Of a DNA stretch of 59,981 nt, positions 48,295 to 57,250 are shown piece by piece. Under the pieces are notes generated by a model. That model was given only the letters and a program-made list of their open reading frames with translations, did not search any database and was not told the DNA's origin. This DNA comes from Alphaproteobacteria bacterium (lineage in GTDB: Bacteria > Pseudomonadota > Alphaproteobacteria > Rhizobiales > Aestuariivirgaceae). The stretch is taken from NCBI GenBank assembly GCA_028868695.1, contig JAGWTZ010000016.1:1-59981 (forward strand), written 5' to 3'. The stretch's first letter is position 1, and each line of letters starts with the position of its first letter. Position numbers and translations under genes: made by a program.

Positions 48295-50544
48295 ATGACG
48301 CGCGCAGCAACAGACCAAACCAACCTTTCTGACTTGGTCAAAGGCCTTGGCCGGCGCGTGCCTTTGATTGCAGGATTGGCAGCGGCCGGTCTCCTGTGCG
48401 GCTGGGCCTACATCTCCGTCAGCAAGCCTGCTTACCAGACCGAGGCGCAGGTGGTGATTGAAAACCTGTCCACGCCGTTTGACCGTTCCACCTCCGTGCA
48501 GGAAGTGTTGAACACTGACAATGGCGTCAGCGACCGCATGGTGCAAAGCCAGGTTTCGGTGATCAAGTCAGCCGATATCAATGCCCGCGTGGTTGACCAG
48601 CTTGGGCTCGACCAAAAGCCTGAATACAACAGCCAGCTGAGGTCACACAGCACGCTGGGTGGCCTGGCCATCAGCCTGGGCTTCAAGGACGATCCGAACC
48701 TCTTCACGCCGAAGGCCCTTGCCGCCAAGACGCTGGCCGCCTCGGTCACTGTTTATCCTGTGCCCGAATCGAACACCATCGGCATCAAATCCGTTGCAGG
48801 TGATCCGCAGCTTGCCGCGGCCACCGCCAACGCCATCGCTGACACCTATGTGCTTTCCACCCATGAAACCGGCTCGACCTCGAACGACCGCGCCCGCACC
48901 TGGCTCGGCAAGCAGATTGATGAGTTGCGCGCCAAGGTTTCGGCCTCGGAAAATGCCGTTGAGAAATACCGTGCCGAGGCTGGCCTCCTGAAAGGCGCCA
49001 GCACCACGCTGGGCAACCAGCAGATTTCTGATCTCAACGCCCAGATCACGGTGGCTGAAACCGCAAAGACCGAGGCGCAAGCCCGCGTCAATGAAATCCG
49101 CAATCTTCTCGCCACCCGCGGGCAGGTTGATGCCTCGGCGGATGTGCTGTCCTCGCCGCTGATCCAGAACTTGCGCGAACAGCAGACAACCGCGCAGCGC
49201 CAGCTTTCCGAACTTTCGGCCACTTATCTGCCGGGCCATCCCAAGATGATCGCCGCGCAGAAGCAGCTCGACACGGTGAACGCCCAGGTGCGCAATGAAG
49301 CGCTCAAGATTGTGGATAGCCTCGTGGGGCAGGCGAAAATTGCCGATGCTCGCGCCGCCAGCCTTCGCGCCAATTTGGAAAACCTCAAGGGCACCGAAGC
49401 CGAAGCCAATTTCTCGGACGTGAAGCTGAAGGAGCTTGAGCGCGAGGCGGAAGCCAACCGCACGCTTCTGCAAAACATGCTGAACCGCTATGCTGACGCC
49501 AACGCAAGGCAAGACGCCAGCTTGCAGCCGGGCTTCGCGCGCGTCATTCAACACGCCGTTGCGCCGGCCGTGCCCTATTTCCCGAAATCCGGCCCCATCA
49601 TGCTGGTGAGCGCTTTCGCTGGCTTGGTGCTGGGGCTTGGCCTTGCCTTCGTGCTGGAACTGTTGAGCGCTCCGGCACCGGGAGCCGCATCCCAAGAAGA
49701 ATCGCGTCACCGCCGCCATCCGTTGCAGGATGAAGACATCGCTGATGTCACTGTTCCGGAAATTGATCTGTCCAGCCTGCACGCGGCCTTTGCCGCCGCC
49801 AGCGCTGTCCGCCCAGCACCTGCGCCAAAGCCGCGCGAGGCAAGCGCCGGCATTCTGGGCGCAATCGCTTCAGCGCTTTCACCGGCCGCTGCCGCAGAAA
49901 TGCTGAATGCCGCGAGGCTGGGCCAGCACTCGCCTTTTGCCGATGCAGTCGCACGCCTTGCCCAAACGCTGGAGGCCTACAAGAAGGCGCGCGGTGTTTC
50001 ATCCTTCGCCTTCACCAGCCTCGATGGCGCAGCACCCAACGCCGCACTTGCCACCATTGCGCTGGCCCGCACCTTCGCTGCGAAGGGCGAAAAGGTCATT
50101 GCGCTTGATATCTCGAAGCCAGGCAGCGGGTTTGAAGCCTTGCTCGGCCTCAGCCCCGGCCCGGGCCTTGCTGAACTGGTGGCGGGCCATGCGGATTTCA
50201 CCAAGATCGTCGCGCGAGACGTTGCGGGCCCGCTGCATATCGTGCGGCTGGGGCAATCTGCCAATGCCGGCACGCAGGCGGCGCTGGCCACGCGGCTGCC
50301 CGCCATTCTCACCGCACTCAAATCCATTTACACAACGGTGTTCCTCCATGCTGGTGAAGCTTCGGCCGCCGCTGTGCCGCTGCTGGAGGCGGCAGGCCTC
50401 ACGGTGATCATGGCCACGCATACGCGCTTCAAGGATGCCGATGCCGCCGCCAAGGTGCTGGAGGAGGGCGGGGCCACCAAGGCTGTGATCCTCAAGATGG
50501 AGCCGGAGCCGGGCGGCGTTGTTCCCGGCGCGGCCACGGCCTGA
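48295..50544 (+). CDS. Wzc-like polysaccharide co-polymerase with degenerate kinase domain
   Basis: A 749-residue inner-membrane protein with a Wzz domain: first membrane segment near residues 20-40, a large periplasmic coiled-coil region with the GNVR-type hallmark about residues 380-400, second membrane segment around 435-460. The cytoplasmic part corresponds to a BY-kinase ATPase, but the Walker A motif is erased: at residues 575-586 the sequence is SLDGAAPNAALA, without the Gly-Lys-Ser/Thr core. Walker A' is weak (VIALDISKPG), and no C-terminal tyrosine cluster is present. It is likely a pseudokinase that still controls chain length. Divergent from the Wza-like gene. Confidence 0.9.
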   Translation: MTRAATDQTNLSDLVKGLGRRVPLIAGLAAAGLLCGWAYISVSKPAYQTEAQVVIENLSTPFDRSTSVQEVLNTDNGVSDRMVQSQVSVIKSADINARVVDQLGLDQKPEYNSQLRSHSTLGGLAISLGFKDDPNLFTPKALAAKTLAASVTVYPVPESNTIGIKSVAGDPQLAAATANAIADTYVLSTHETGSTSNDRARTWLGKQIDELRAKVSASENAVEKYRAEAGLLKGASTTLGNQQISDLNAQITVAETAKTEAQARVNEIRNLLATRGQVDASADVLSSPLIQNLREQQTTAQRQLSELSATYLPGHPKMIAAQKQLDTVNAQVRNEALKIVDSLVGQAKIADARAASLRANLENLKGTEAEANFSDVKLKELEREAEANRTLLQNMLNRYADANARQDASLQPGFARVIQHAVAPAVPYFPKSGPIMLVSAFAGLVLGLGLAFVLELLSAPAPGAASQEESRHRRHPLQDEDIADVTVPEIDLSSLHAAFAAASAVRPAPAPKPREASAGILGAIASALSPAAAAEMLNAARLGQHSPFADAVARLAQTLEAYKKARGVSSFAFTSLDGAAPNAALATIALARTFAAKGEKVIALDISKPGSGFEALLGLSPGPGLAELVAGHADFTKIVARDVAGPLHIVRLGQSANAGTQAALATRLPAILTALKSIYTTVFLHAGEASAAAVPLLEAAGLTVIMATHTRFKDADAAAKVLEEGGATKAVILKMEPEPGGVVPGAATA

Positions 50545-50549
50545 GCGGC

Positions 50550-51605
50550 ATGGCTTCGCCCCATGTCTTGCGTGGCCTGCTGGATGTTTTGCATTTCAGC
50601 GGCTTGACGGCCGCAGCCCGCGGCAGCTTGCAAGGCGCTGGTAGCATATTCTGCCTTCATCATGTGTGCCCGGGCGGCGGGCGGCAGAAACACTTCGCGC
50701 CCAACAGCAAGCTGGAAATTGAGCCCGCTTTCCTTGAGGCCATGATCTTGCATGTGCGCAAGCAAGGGCTGGAAACGGTGTCGCTGGGCGAAGCCGTGGC
50801 GCGCCTCAAATCAGGTGCAGGCACTGCGCGGCCCTTTGCCGTGTTTACGCTCGATGATGGCTACAAGGACAATGCCGAATTTGCCCAGCCGGTGTTTGAC
50901 CGCCTGCAATGCCCCTACACCATCTTCGTGGCCCCGCGCATTGCCGAAGGCAGTTGCGAGCTGTGGTGGCGCATTATTGAACTGGTGATCAACACAGGGC
51001 AGGTGCAAACTGAAATCAACGGCGCGAAGTTCAACTTAACCTGTGCAACTGACGCAGAAAAGTGGCGTGCCTGGAACATACTCTTTCCCTTGATCGAAGC
51101 CATGGAGCAGCATGGCCAGCGCAGCTACATCCGCGCACTGGCGCAGGCCCATGGCGTGGATGTTGATGCCTATTGCCGCGCCGTGGCCATGGATTGGGAT
51201 GAGCTGCGTGCCATCAACCGTGACCCACTATGCACTATCGGCGCCCATACCTTGAACCACCATGCCGTGGGCAAAATGAGTGAGGCGGATGCCCGCCAGC
51301 AACTGGCCGGGTCTCGCGGCATCATCTCGCGCGAATTGGGAGAAGAAGTGCGCTTCAACGCTTATCCCTATGGTGATGAGCCCAACGCCACGGCGCGGGA
51401 TTTCAGGCTGGCGGCGGAAGCGGGCTATGAAGCTTCGCTCACCACCCGCAAGGGCGTGGTCTTTGCCGAACATGCGGGCCACTTGCAGGCCCTGCCGAGA
51501 GTGATGGTGTCTGGCCGCTATCAGGCGTTGCGCTATGTCGATGCCATGATGTCTGGCCTGCCCACCGCGCTGCTCAACAGGTTTGATCGTCTCAACGTGG
51601 CGTGA
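50550..51605 (+). CDS. Polysaccharide deacetylase family protein
   Basis: A 351-residue NodB-type enzyme. The catalytic motif FTLDDGYKDN is near residue 102, and the zinc ligands are His233 and His237 in GAHTLNHH. A later motif YPYGDEPNATARDF completes the fold. No signal peptide is seen. It follows the Wzc-like gene by five bases and probably modifies the exopolysaccharide or its lipid-linked precursor. Confidence 0.88.
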   Translation: MASPHVLRGLLDVLHFSGLTAAARGSLQGAGSIFCLHHVCPGGGRQKHFAPNSKLEIEPAFLEAMILHVRKQGLETVSLGEAVARLKSGAGTARPFAVFTLDDGYKDNAEFAQPVFDRLQCPYTIFVAPRIAEGSCELWWRIIELVINTGQVQTEINGAKFNLTCATDAEKWRAWNILFPLIEAMEQHGQRSYIRALAQAHGVDVDAYCRAVAMDWDELRAINRDPLCTIGAHTLNHHAVGKMSEADARQQLAGSRGIISRELGEEVRFNAYPYGDEPNATARDFRLAAEAGYEASLTTRKGVVFAEHAGHLQALPRVMVSGRYQALRYVDAMMSGLPTALLNRFDRLNVA

Positions 51606-51608
51606 AGC

Positions 51609-51818
51609 TCACGCGGCGTCGGGCCGCGACATCCAGCGGATGATGGCCATTTCCACCGGCAGCCAGGCCAGCCCGCCGACCACGTAAAACGCAAGTTCAG
51701 CCACAACACCTTTGCCGACGATGAACACGCCGCCCACCGCCATCACGACAAGGGCATAGATGGTAACAAATGCGAGGGTGAGCAGGATGCCAAAAAACTT
51801 GCGGGTGCGGAGTTTCAT
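51609..51818 (-). CDS. DUF2842 family small membrane protein
   Basis: A 69-residue protein with two hydrophobic segments (FFGILLTLAFVTIYALVVMA and ELAFYVVGGLAWLPVEMAI). The start MKLRTRKFFGILL is typical of DUF2842. Found next to ctaA in many Hyphomicrobiales, as here. The ATG at 51818 is chosen because upstream in-frame codons leave the family pattern. Confidence 0.85.
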   Translation of the reverse strand: MKLRTRKFFGILLTLAFVTIYALVVMAVGGVFIVGKGVVAELAFYVVGGLAWLPVEMAIIRWMSRPDAA

Positions 51819-51895
51819 GGCCCTGCCATAGCGCAAGCCCCCGCTGCGGCCAAGAGACACTTGCCAGGCCGCGCCGCCCGCGCCAAACAGCGCCC

Positions 51896-52903
51896 ATGAC
51901 CAAGGTTGCCCATTCTCCCGCGCCCGTTTCCCCCTGGATCAGCCGCTGGCTCTATCTGGTGGCGGCAATGATTTTCACAACCCTCATCGTGGGCGGCGCC
52001 ACGCGCCTGACCAAGAGTGGCCTTTCCATTACCGAGTGGCAGCCCATCATGGGCACACTGCCGCCGCTCAGCCAAGCCGATTGGCAGGATGCCTTCGCCA
52101 AATACCAGCAATCCTCGCAATACAAGCTGATGAACCAGGGCATGACGCTGGAGGATTTCAAATTCATCTTCTGGTGGGAGTGGGGCCACCGGCTGTTGGA
52201 CAGGGTGATCGGCTTTGTGTTCCTTCTGCCGTTCCTGTTCTTTGCCGCGACGGGGCGCATCGCCCGCAGCCTTTGGCCGCGCCTTGCGCTGATCTTCGTG
52301 GCCGGTGGCCTTGAGGGCCTGGTGGGCTGGTACATGGTGAAGTCTGGCCTGGTGGACCGGGTGAGCGTCAGCCAATACCGCCTCGCCGCGCATCTTTGCC
52401 TTGCCACCTTGCTCTATGCCGCCGTGCTGTGGACGGCGCTGTCGATCGGCAACATCCGCCGCAGGCAGCTGGGTGCCAATGGCTGGCTGGCGCTGGCCTT
52501 TGCTGGCGGCATTGTGCTGCAAATGGGGGCGGGCGCCTTCGTGGCCGGCCTCGATGCCGGGCAGGGTTACAATACTTGGCCATTGATGGATGGCGCGCTT
52601 GTGCCTTCAGGCCTGTTCGCCATGTCGCCCGTCTGGGCCAACCTCTTTGAAAATGCGCTCACTGTGCAGTTTGATCACCGCATGCTGGCCTATGTTCTGG
52701 CGGTGCTGGGGCTGTGGATCGCCCTCCGGCGGCCGGGCTGGCCCGCCCGCCTTGTGGGCATAGCAGTGATCGCCCAGATCTCATTGGGCATCGCCACCTT
52801 GCTTCTGCATGTGCCGCTGATGCTGGCGCTGGCCCATCAGGGCGGCGCGCTGGTGCTGCTCACCGCCGCCCTGTTGAACCTGCATGCCGAAACCAGCCGG
52901 TGA
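51896..52903 (+). CDS. ctaA: Heme A synthase (COX15/CtaA)
   Basis: Oxidises heme O to heme A for cytochrome oxidases (335 aa). Eight membrane segments are evident, with conserved histidine-bearing helices: IFWWEWGHRLLDRVIGF near residue 92, YRLAAHLCLATLLY, FDHRMLAYVLAVLGL near 262, and LMLALAHQGGALVLL near the end. GGATRLTKSGLSITEWQP is a strong family signature. It is immediately convergent with metY. Confidence 0.95.
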   Translation: MTKVAHSPAPVSPWISRWLYLVAAMIFTTLIVGGATRLTKSGLSITEWQPIMGTLPPLSQADWQDAFAKYQQSSQYKLMNQGMTLEDFKFIFWWEWGHRLLDRVIGFVFLLPFLFFAATGRIARSLWPRLALIFVAGGLEGLVGWYMVKSGLVDRVSVSQYRLAAHLCLATLLYAAVLWTALSIGNIRRRQLGANGWLALAFAGGIVLQMGAGAFVAGLDAGQGYNTWPLMDGALVPSGLFAMSPVWANLFENALTVQFDHRMLAYVLAVLGLWIALRRPGWPARLVGIAVIAQISLGIATLLLHVPLMLALAHQGGALVLLTAALLNLHAETSR

Positions 52904-54181
52904 TCAGCCGAGTGCCTGATCGAGATCGGCGATGATGTCGGCAGCGTCTTCGATGCCGATCGACAGGCGCATCACGTCATCACCGGCCCCGGCCTTGGCG
53001 CGCTGGTCTGCCGTCAATTGGCTGTGCGTGGTGGAGGCCGGGTGGATGATCAGCGAGCGCGTGTCGCCAATATTGGCGAGATGCGAGAACAGCTTCACTG
53101 ATTTCACCATCTTCACGCCAGCGTCATAGCCGCCCTTCAAACCGAAGGTGAACACCGAGCCGGCACCCCTGGGCGCATATTTCTTCTGCAGCGCGTGATA
53201 CTTGTCCGAAGCAAGGCCGGCATAGTTCACCCAGGCCACCCGCTTGTCCTTGGCCAGCCACTCCGCCACCTTGAGCGAATTCTCGCAATGCCGCTGCATG
53301 CGCAAGCCAAGGGTTTCCATGCCGGTGAGAATGAGAAAGGCATTGAGCGGCGCAATCGCCGGACCAAGGTCACGCAGGCCCAGCACGCGGCAGGCAATCG
53401 CAAAGGCCATGCCACCGAAGGCAGCATGCAGCTTCAGGCCATGATAGCTGTCATTGGGCTCCGACAGCAGCGGATATTTGCCACCCTTGGACCAATCGAA
53501 ATTGCCACCGTCAACAATTACGCCGCCCATGGAATTGCCATGGCCGCCCATGAACTTGGTGAGCGAGTGCAGCACGATATTGGCGCCGTGTTTGATGGGC
53601 TGGCACAGATAGGGCGTGGCCAAAGTGTTGTCGACGATCAGCGGCACCCCGGCCTTCTGCGCAACCTTCGCCACCGCTTCAAGATCGGTGATGCGGCCAC
53701 CGGGGTTAGCGATCGATTCCACGAATATCGCCTTGGTCTTGGGCGAGACGGCCTTTTCAAATGAAGAGATGTCGTCGATGTCGGCCCACACCACCTTCCA
53801 TCCGAAGGACTTGAAGGAGTGGTTGAACTGGTTGATGGAGCCGCCATAGAGCTGGCGTGCGGCGATGAATTCATCGCCCGGCTGCATCAGCGCGTGGAAA
53901 GCCAGCATCTGCGCCGCATGGCCCGAGGCCACGGCAAGCGCTGCCGTGCCGCCTTCCAGCGCCGCCACCTTGCCTTCCAGCGCCCCTTGCGTGGGGTTCA
54001 TGATGCGGGTGTAGATGTTTCCGAAGGCCTTGAGCGCGAACAGGTCGGCTGCGTGTTCGGGGTCGTTGAACACATAGGCCGTGGTTTGATAGATGGGCGT
54101 GATGCGCGCGTTGGTGGCGCTGTCTGGCGCCGTGCCGGCGTGAACGGCCAGCGTGTCAAAGCCTTGCGGTTTGTCAGTCAT
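52904..54181 (-). CDS. metY: O-acetylhomoserine aminocarboxypropyltransferase
   Basis: PLP enzyme (425 aa) that makes homocysteine from O-acetylhomoserine and sulfide. The PLP lysine is Lys209 in HSLTKFMGGHG; FGNIYTRIMNPTQGALE and ALEGGTAALAVASGHAAQ are the usual upstream motifs. Ends with no gap against ctaA. Confidence 0.94.
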   Translation of the reverse strand: MTDKPQGFDTLAVHAGTAPDSATNARITPIYQTTAYVFNDPEHAADLFALKAFGNIYTRIMNPTQGALEGKVAALEGGTAALAVASGHAAQMLAFHALMQPGDEFIAARQLYGGSINQFNHSFKSFGWKVVWADIDDISSFEKAVSPKTKAIFVESIANPGGRITDLEAVAKVAQKAGVPLIVDNTLATPYLCQPIKHGANIVLHSLTKFMGGHGNSMGGVIVDGGNFDWSKGGKYPLLSEPNDSYHGLKLHAAFGGMAFAIACRVLGLRDLGPAIAPLNAFLILTGMETLGLRMQRHCENSLKVAEWLAKDKRVAWVNYAGLASDKYHALQKKYAPRGAGSVFTFGLKGGYDAGVKMVKSVKLFSHLANIGDTRSLIIHPASTTHSQLTADQRAKAGAGDDVMRLSIGIEDAADIIADLDQALG

Positions 54182-54239
54182 TGTCTGCTCCTGTTCTGGT
54201 CGGGAGCAGACTATGCCTTATTGCCCGCCGCGGCAATGA

Positions 54240-54776
54240 TCAGCGCAGGCTCATGCGCTTCATCAGGTCGTCTTTGTCCATGAACTGGTGCTTGAGCGCC
54301 GCCAGTACATGCAGCGCCAGCAGCGCCCACATCAGCTTGGTGAACAGGTCATGCGCCCCGCCCAGCAGCGGCACAGGCAGGGCAGGAACGTCAAACAGCC
54401 CGAAGAAGCTCACGGCAGTGATGTCCGTATGCCGCGTGAACCAGCGCCCAAGCCCGGCAAGGCCGCTGACGGGGATGAGCAGCAGCAAGGCATAAAAGGC
54501 CCAGTGCATGGCGTGCGAAAGCTGCTGTTGCAGGGCAGACATCGGCACATCCGGCGGCGGCGGATTGATCAGGCGCCAGACCAGTCGCAAGACCGTGAGC
54601 ACCAGCACAGTGAGCCCAAGTGAAACATGCAGGCCCGGATTGGTTGGCGCAATCTTGTTCCAGGGCTGGCCCTTCATCAGGCCCTCGCCCCAAACCAGCA
54701 TGTACAGCATCAGAATGGCCGTCACCCAATGCAAGGCGATGGCGACACGGTTATAGCGTTGGACGTTGGCGTTCAA
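54240..54776 (-). CDS. Cytochrome b561 family protein, TTG start
   Basis: A 178-residue, four-helix diheme membrane protein. Heme ligands are expected among the histidines in VAIALHWVTAILMLYML, PGLHVSLGLTVLVLTVLRLVWRL, and the C-terminal LLALHVLAALKHQF. The start codon is TTG at 54776-54774; CCAGGAGAAC eight bases upstream makes it convincing, and no ATG fits. It may oxidise quinol or reduce superoxide in the membrane. Confidence 0.9.
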   Translation of the reverse strand: MNANVQRYNRVAIALHWVTAILMLYMLVWGEGLMKGQPWNKIAPTNPGLHVSLGLTVLVLTVLRLVWRLINPPPPDVPMSALQQQLSHAMHWAFYALLLLIPVSGLAGLGRWFTRHTDITAVSFFGLFDVPALPVPLLGGAHDLFTKLMWALLALHVLAALKHQFMDKDDLMKRMSLR

Positions 54777-54841
54777 TTTGTTCTCCTGGAGTCTTGGGGA
54801 TGGCCATACGCAAAGACGGTGACGAAATGATTTACCGTCGC

Positions 54842-55264
54842 TTACAAAATCCCAAGCCTCGGAATTTCAATGGCCGGGCAGCGGTTCATGATCACTTGGA
54901 TGCCGCGGGCGCTCGCCTTGGCCGCGGCTGCCTCATGCACCACGCCAAGCTGCGTCCAGAACACCTTGGGCAACACCGGCAGGGCCAGAACCTCGTCCAC
55001 CAGCGCGGGCACCTGGTCGCTGTTGCGGAACACGTCGATCATGTCGATGGGCCCCGGCACATCCGCCACCCGCGCATAAACCTTCTGGCCAAACAGCTCT
55101 TGGCCCGCCAGCCCGGGGTTGACCGGAAGCACCTGGTATCCCTTGCCGAGCAGGAATTCCATCACCTCATTGGAGGGGCGGGCCGGATTGGCGGAAGCCC
55201 CCACAAGGGCAATGCGCCTGGTTGTGCGCAGAATGGTGCGGATCAGTTCGTCCGGATAGGTCAC
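54842..55264 (-). CDS. CoA-binding domain protein (YccU-like)
   Basis: A 140-residue Rossmann-like protein of the CoA_binding_2 family. Motifs: RIALVGASANPARPSNEVMEFLLGKGYQVLPVNPG and the following AARGIQVIMNRCPAIE-like end (SARGIQVIMNRCPAIE). GTG start at 55264. Function unproven; in relatives it lies by rplM-rpsI and metY, as here. Confidence 0.87.
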   Translation of the reverse strand: MTYPDELIRTILRTTRRIALVGASANPARPSNEVMEFLLGKGYQVLPVNPGLAGQELFGQKVYARVADVPGPIDMIDVFRNSDQVPALVDEVLALPVLPKVFWTQLGVVHEAAAAKASARGIQVIMNRCPAIEIPRLGIL

Positions 55265-55269
55265 GGTGC

Positions 55270-55971
55270 TTATTCTTCGGTGGATTCGAGAAGCTTGATC
55301 TTCTCGCCATAGTCCTTGTCCTTGATCAGCTCTTGGATGATCTTGGTGTTGTTCTCGGACGGGATCGAGGCCTGCAGGGACTTGATGGTGCGGTCCTTCA
55401 TGTCCTGCGCCATGTCAGTGCTCTTTTGCACGTCTTCAATCTGCTGCTTGATGTCGGACGTCTGGTCATCAAGGATGTTGTTATAGGCGATGCTGACGGA
55501 AGAAACCGCCAGGTTCCAGTCATTCACCGAGGTGAAGCCAAAGCCCTTGATGTCGGTTTCGAACTGCTTGCCTTTCGGGTCCTTGTCGACGAACTCCTGC
55601 AGGTCCTGATAGTCTTCCAGCGGCGAGTCCTGGTATTTGTCGTGCACCATCTTGTAACCGTCGATCGCCTTCTTGGCGAGGTCGGCGGTCAGTTCCTCGG
55701 TTTGCACATCCGGCACTTCCGAGATCGAAACATCGCCGTCGCCCTGCGTGTCGGCGGCGCTCGGGTCGGCGTTCTGGGTGTCGGTGGCCTTGGCGTCCGG
55801 CGCCTTGGCATCGGGTGCCGGGGCTGCTGGTGCCGCGGGAGCGGCCGGTGCAGACGTGCTGGCCTTTGGGTCTGCCGGCGTGGTTGCGGTTTGTGCGATG
55901 GCCAGGCCAGCCCCGCCCACAAGCGCCCAAACACTGGCGGAAATCACGGCGGAACGGGCAAAACGGCGCAT
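55270..55971 (-). CDS. Secreted acidic protein of unknown function
   Basis: A 233-residue exported protein. Residues 1-25 are a signal peptide (AVISASVWALVGGAGLAIA). A low-complexity Ala/Pro/Asp linker (about residues 28-85) is followed by an acidic helical domain (EVPDVQTEELTADLAKKAIDGYK to the end). No cysteine is present. The stop lies five bases before the CoA-binding protein gene, so they may be co-transcribed. No family is assigned. Confidence 0.7.
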   Translation of the reverse strand: MRRFARSAVISASVWALVGGAGLAIAQTATTPADPKASTSAPAAPAAPAAPAPDAKAPDAKATDTQNADPSAADTQGDGDVSISEVPDVQTEELTADLAKKAIDGYKMVHDKYQDSPLEDYQDLQEFVDKDPKGKQFETDIKGFGFTSVNDWNLAVSSVSIAYNNILDDQTSDIKQQIEDVQKSTDMAQDMKDRTIKSLQASIPSENNTKIIQELIKDKDYGEKIKLLESTEE

Positions 55972-56114
55972 GTCAAACCTCTCGAAGGCCCGAATTTACG
56001 GCAGGCCCCGCGATTCAGCCAGCAAAATGTGATCGGTTTAGGGCAGGGCAGCCTTGCACCCAAATGAGGTATTATAAAACCACATCAAAATCAGCCGCGA
56101 TTTTGTTCAATTTT

Positions 56115-56142
56115 CTTGACAGCAGCGGCCCGTCTTTCTAAT
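56115..56142 (+). promoter_or_regulatory. Promoter of rplM-rpsI
   Basis: CTTGAC (56115-56120, within TTGACA) and TCTAAT (56137-56142) are 16 bases apart. The leader would be about 75 bases. This is the clearest promoter match near this gene pair. Confidence 0.6.
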
Positions 56143-56224
56143 GACCCGGCCAACCAGCGCGCGCTTGCGGCATCAATATGGCTTGCAGGGGTGCGTTTTC
56201 GTTTAACCAGGATCAGAGACAGCC

Positions 56225-56689
56225 ATGAAGACTTACTCGGCGAAAGCCAGTGAAATTCAAAAGCAGTGGGTGCTCATTGACGCCGATGGTTTGGTTGTTG
56301 GCCGCCTCGCTGCCATCATTGCCAACCGTCTGCGCGGCAAGCACAAGGCCACTTTCACGCCGCACATGGATTGCGGTGACAACGTCATCGTCATCAACTG
56401 CGAAAAGATCGCCTTCACCGGCAAGAAAGACAAGCAGAAGCGTTACTATCACCACACCGGCTTCCCGGGCGGCATCAAGGAACGCACTGTTGAGCACATC
56501 CGCGCCGGCAAGAACCCCGAGCGCATTCTGGCCCTCGCCGTCCAGCGCATGCTGCCCGGCGCCTCGCTGAAGCGCCAGCAGATGACCAACCTGCGCATCT
56601 ACAAGGGCGCTGCCCATCCGCATGAAGCCCAGAACCCCGTCACCTTGGACATCAAGGCGATGAGCCCCAAGAACGTAGTGAGAGGCTAA
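56225..56689 (+). CDS. rplM: 50S ribosomal protein L13
   Basis: Ribosomal protein L13 (154 aa). Features: [29 protein letters not shown] at the N-terminus, [15 protein letters not shown] in the centre, and [34 protein letters not shown] at the C-terminus. Co-transcribed with rpsI, four bases apart. Confidence 0.97.
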   Translation: MKTYSAKASEIQKQWVLIDADGLVVGRLAAIIANRLRGKHKATFTPHMDCGDNVIVINCEKIAFTGKKDKQKRYYHHTGFPGGIKERTVEHIRAGKNPERILALAVQRMLPGASLKRQQMTNLRIYKGAAHPHEAQNPVTLDIKAMSPKNVVRG

Positions 56690-56693
56690 CACC

Positions 56694-57188
56694 ATGGCTG
56701 AACAAACAACGCTCGCCAATCTCGGCCAGGCCATGGGTTTGGGCTCCAACCCCGTTGCCGCCGCTGCCAGCACCGCTCCGGCCAAGCCGAAGCTTGATGC
56801 CAAGGGCCGCGCCTATGCCACCGGCCGCCGCAAGGACGCCATCGCCCGCGTGTGGGTGAAGCGTGGCAAGGGCAAGATCACAGTCAATGGCAAGACCATT
56901 GAAACCTACTTCGCCCGCCCGGTTCTGCGCATGCTCGTGCAGCAGCCGGCCAACGCTGTGGCCCGCCTGTCGGAAATCGACATTGACTGCACCGTTGTCG
57001 GCGGTGGCCTTTCCGGCCAGGCCGGCGCCGTGCGCCACGGCATTGCCCGCGCCCTGTGCAACTTCGAGCCGGGTCTGCGCCCGACTCTGAAGAAGGGCGC
57101 CTTCCTGACGCGCGACAGCCGCGCCGTGGAACGCAAGAAATACGGCCGCGCGAAAGCCCGCCGCCGCTTCCAGTTCTCGAAGCGTTAA
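56694..57188 (+). CDS. rpsI: 30S ribosomal protein S9
   Basis: Ribosomal protein S9 (164 aa), whose tail reaches the decoding site. The core starts near residue 36 ([24 protein letters not shown]) and ends in the conserved [17 protein letters not shown]. About 35 extra N-terminal residues, Ala/Pro-rich, are common in alphaproteobacteria. A terminator follows. Confidence 0.97.
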   Translation: MAEQTTLANLGQAMGLGSNPVAAAASTAPAKPKLDAKGRAYATGRRKDAIARVWVKRGKGKITVNGKTIETYFARPVLRMLVQQPANAVARLSEIDIDCTVVGGGLSGQAGAVRHGIARALCNFEPGLRPTLKKGAFLTRDSRAVERKKYGRAKARRRFQFSKR

Positions 57189-57206
57189 TTTCTGCCACAT
57201 ATCTGC

Positions 57207-57239
57207 AAAGGGCCGCATATCCTGCGGCCCTTTCTTTTT
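57207..57239 (+). terminator. Intrinsic terminator after rplM-rpsI
   Basis: An 11-bp stem, AAAGGGCCGCA with TGCGGCCCTTT, a 5-base loop and a T-rich tail (CTTTTT). A clear end of the ribosomal operon. Confidence 0.9.
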
Positions 57240-57250
57240 CGGGGTTGGTG

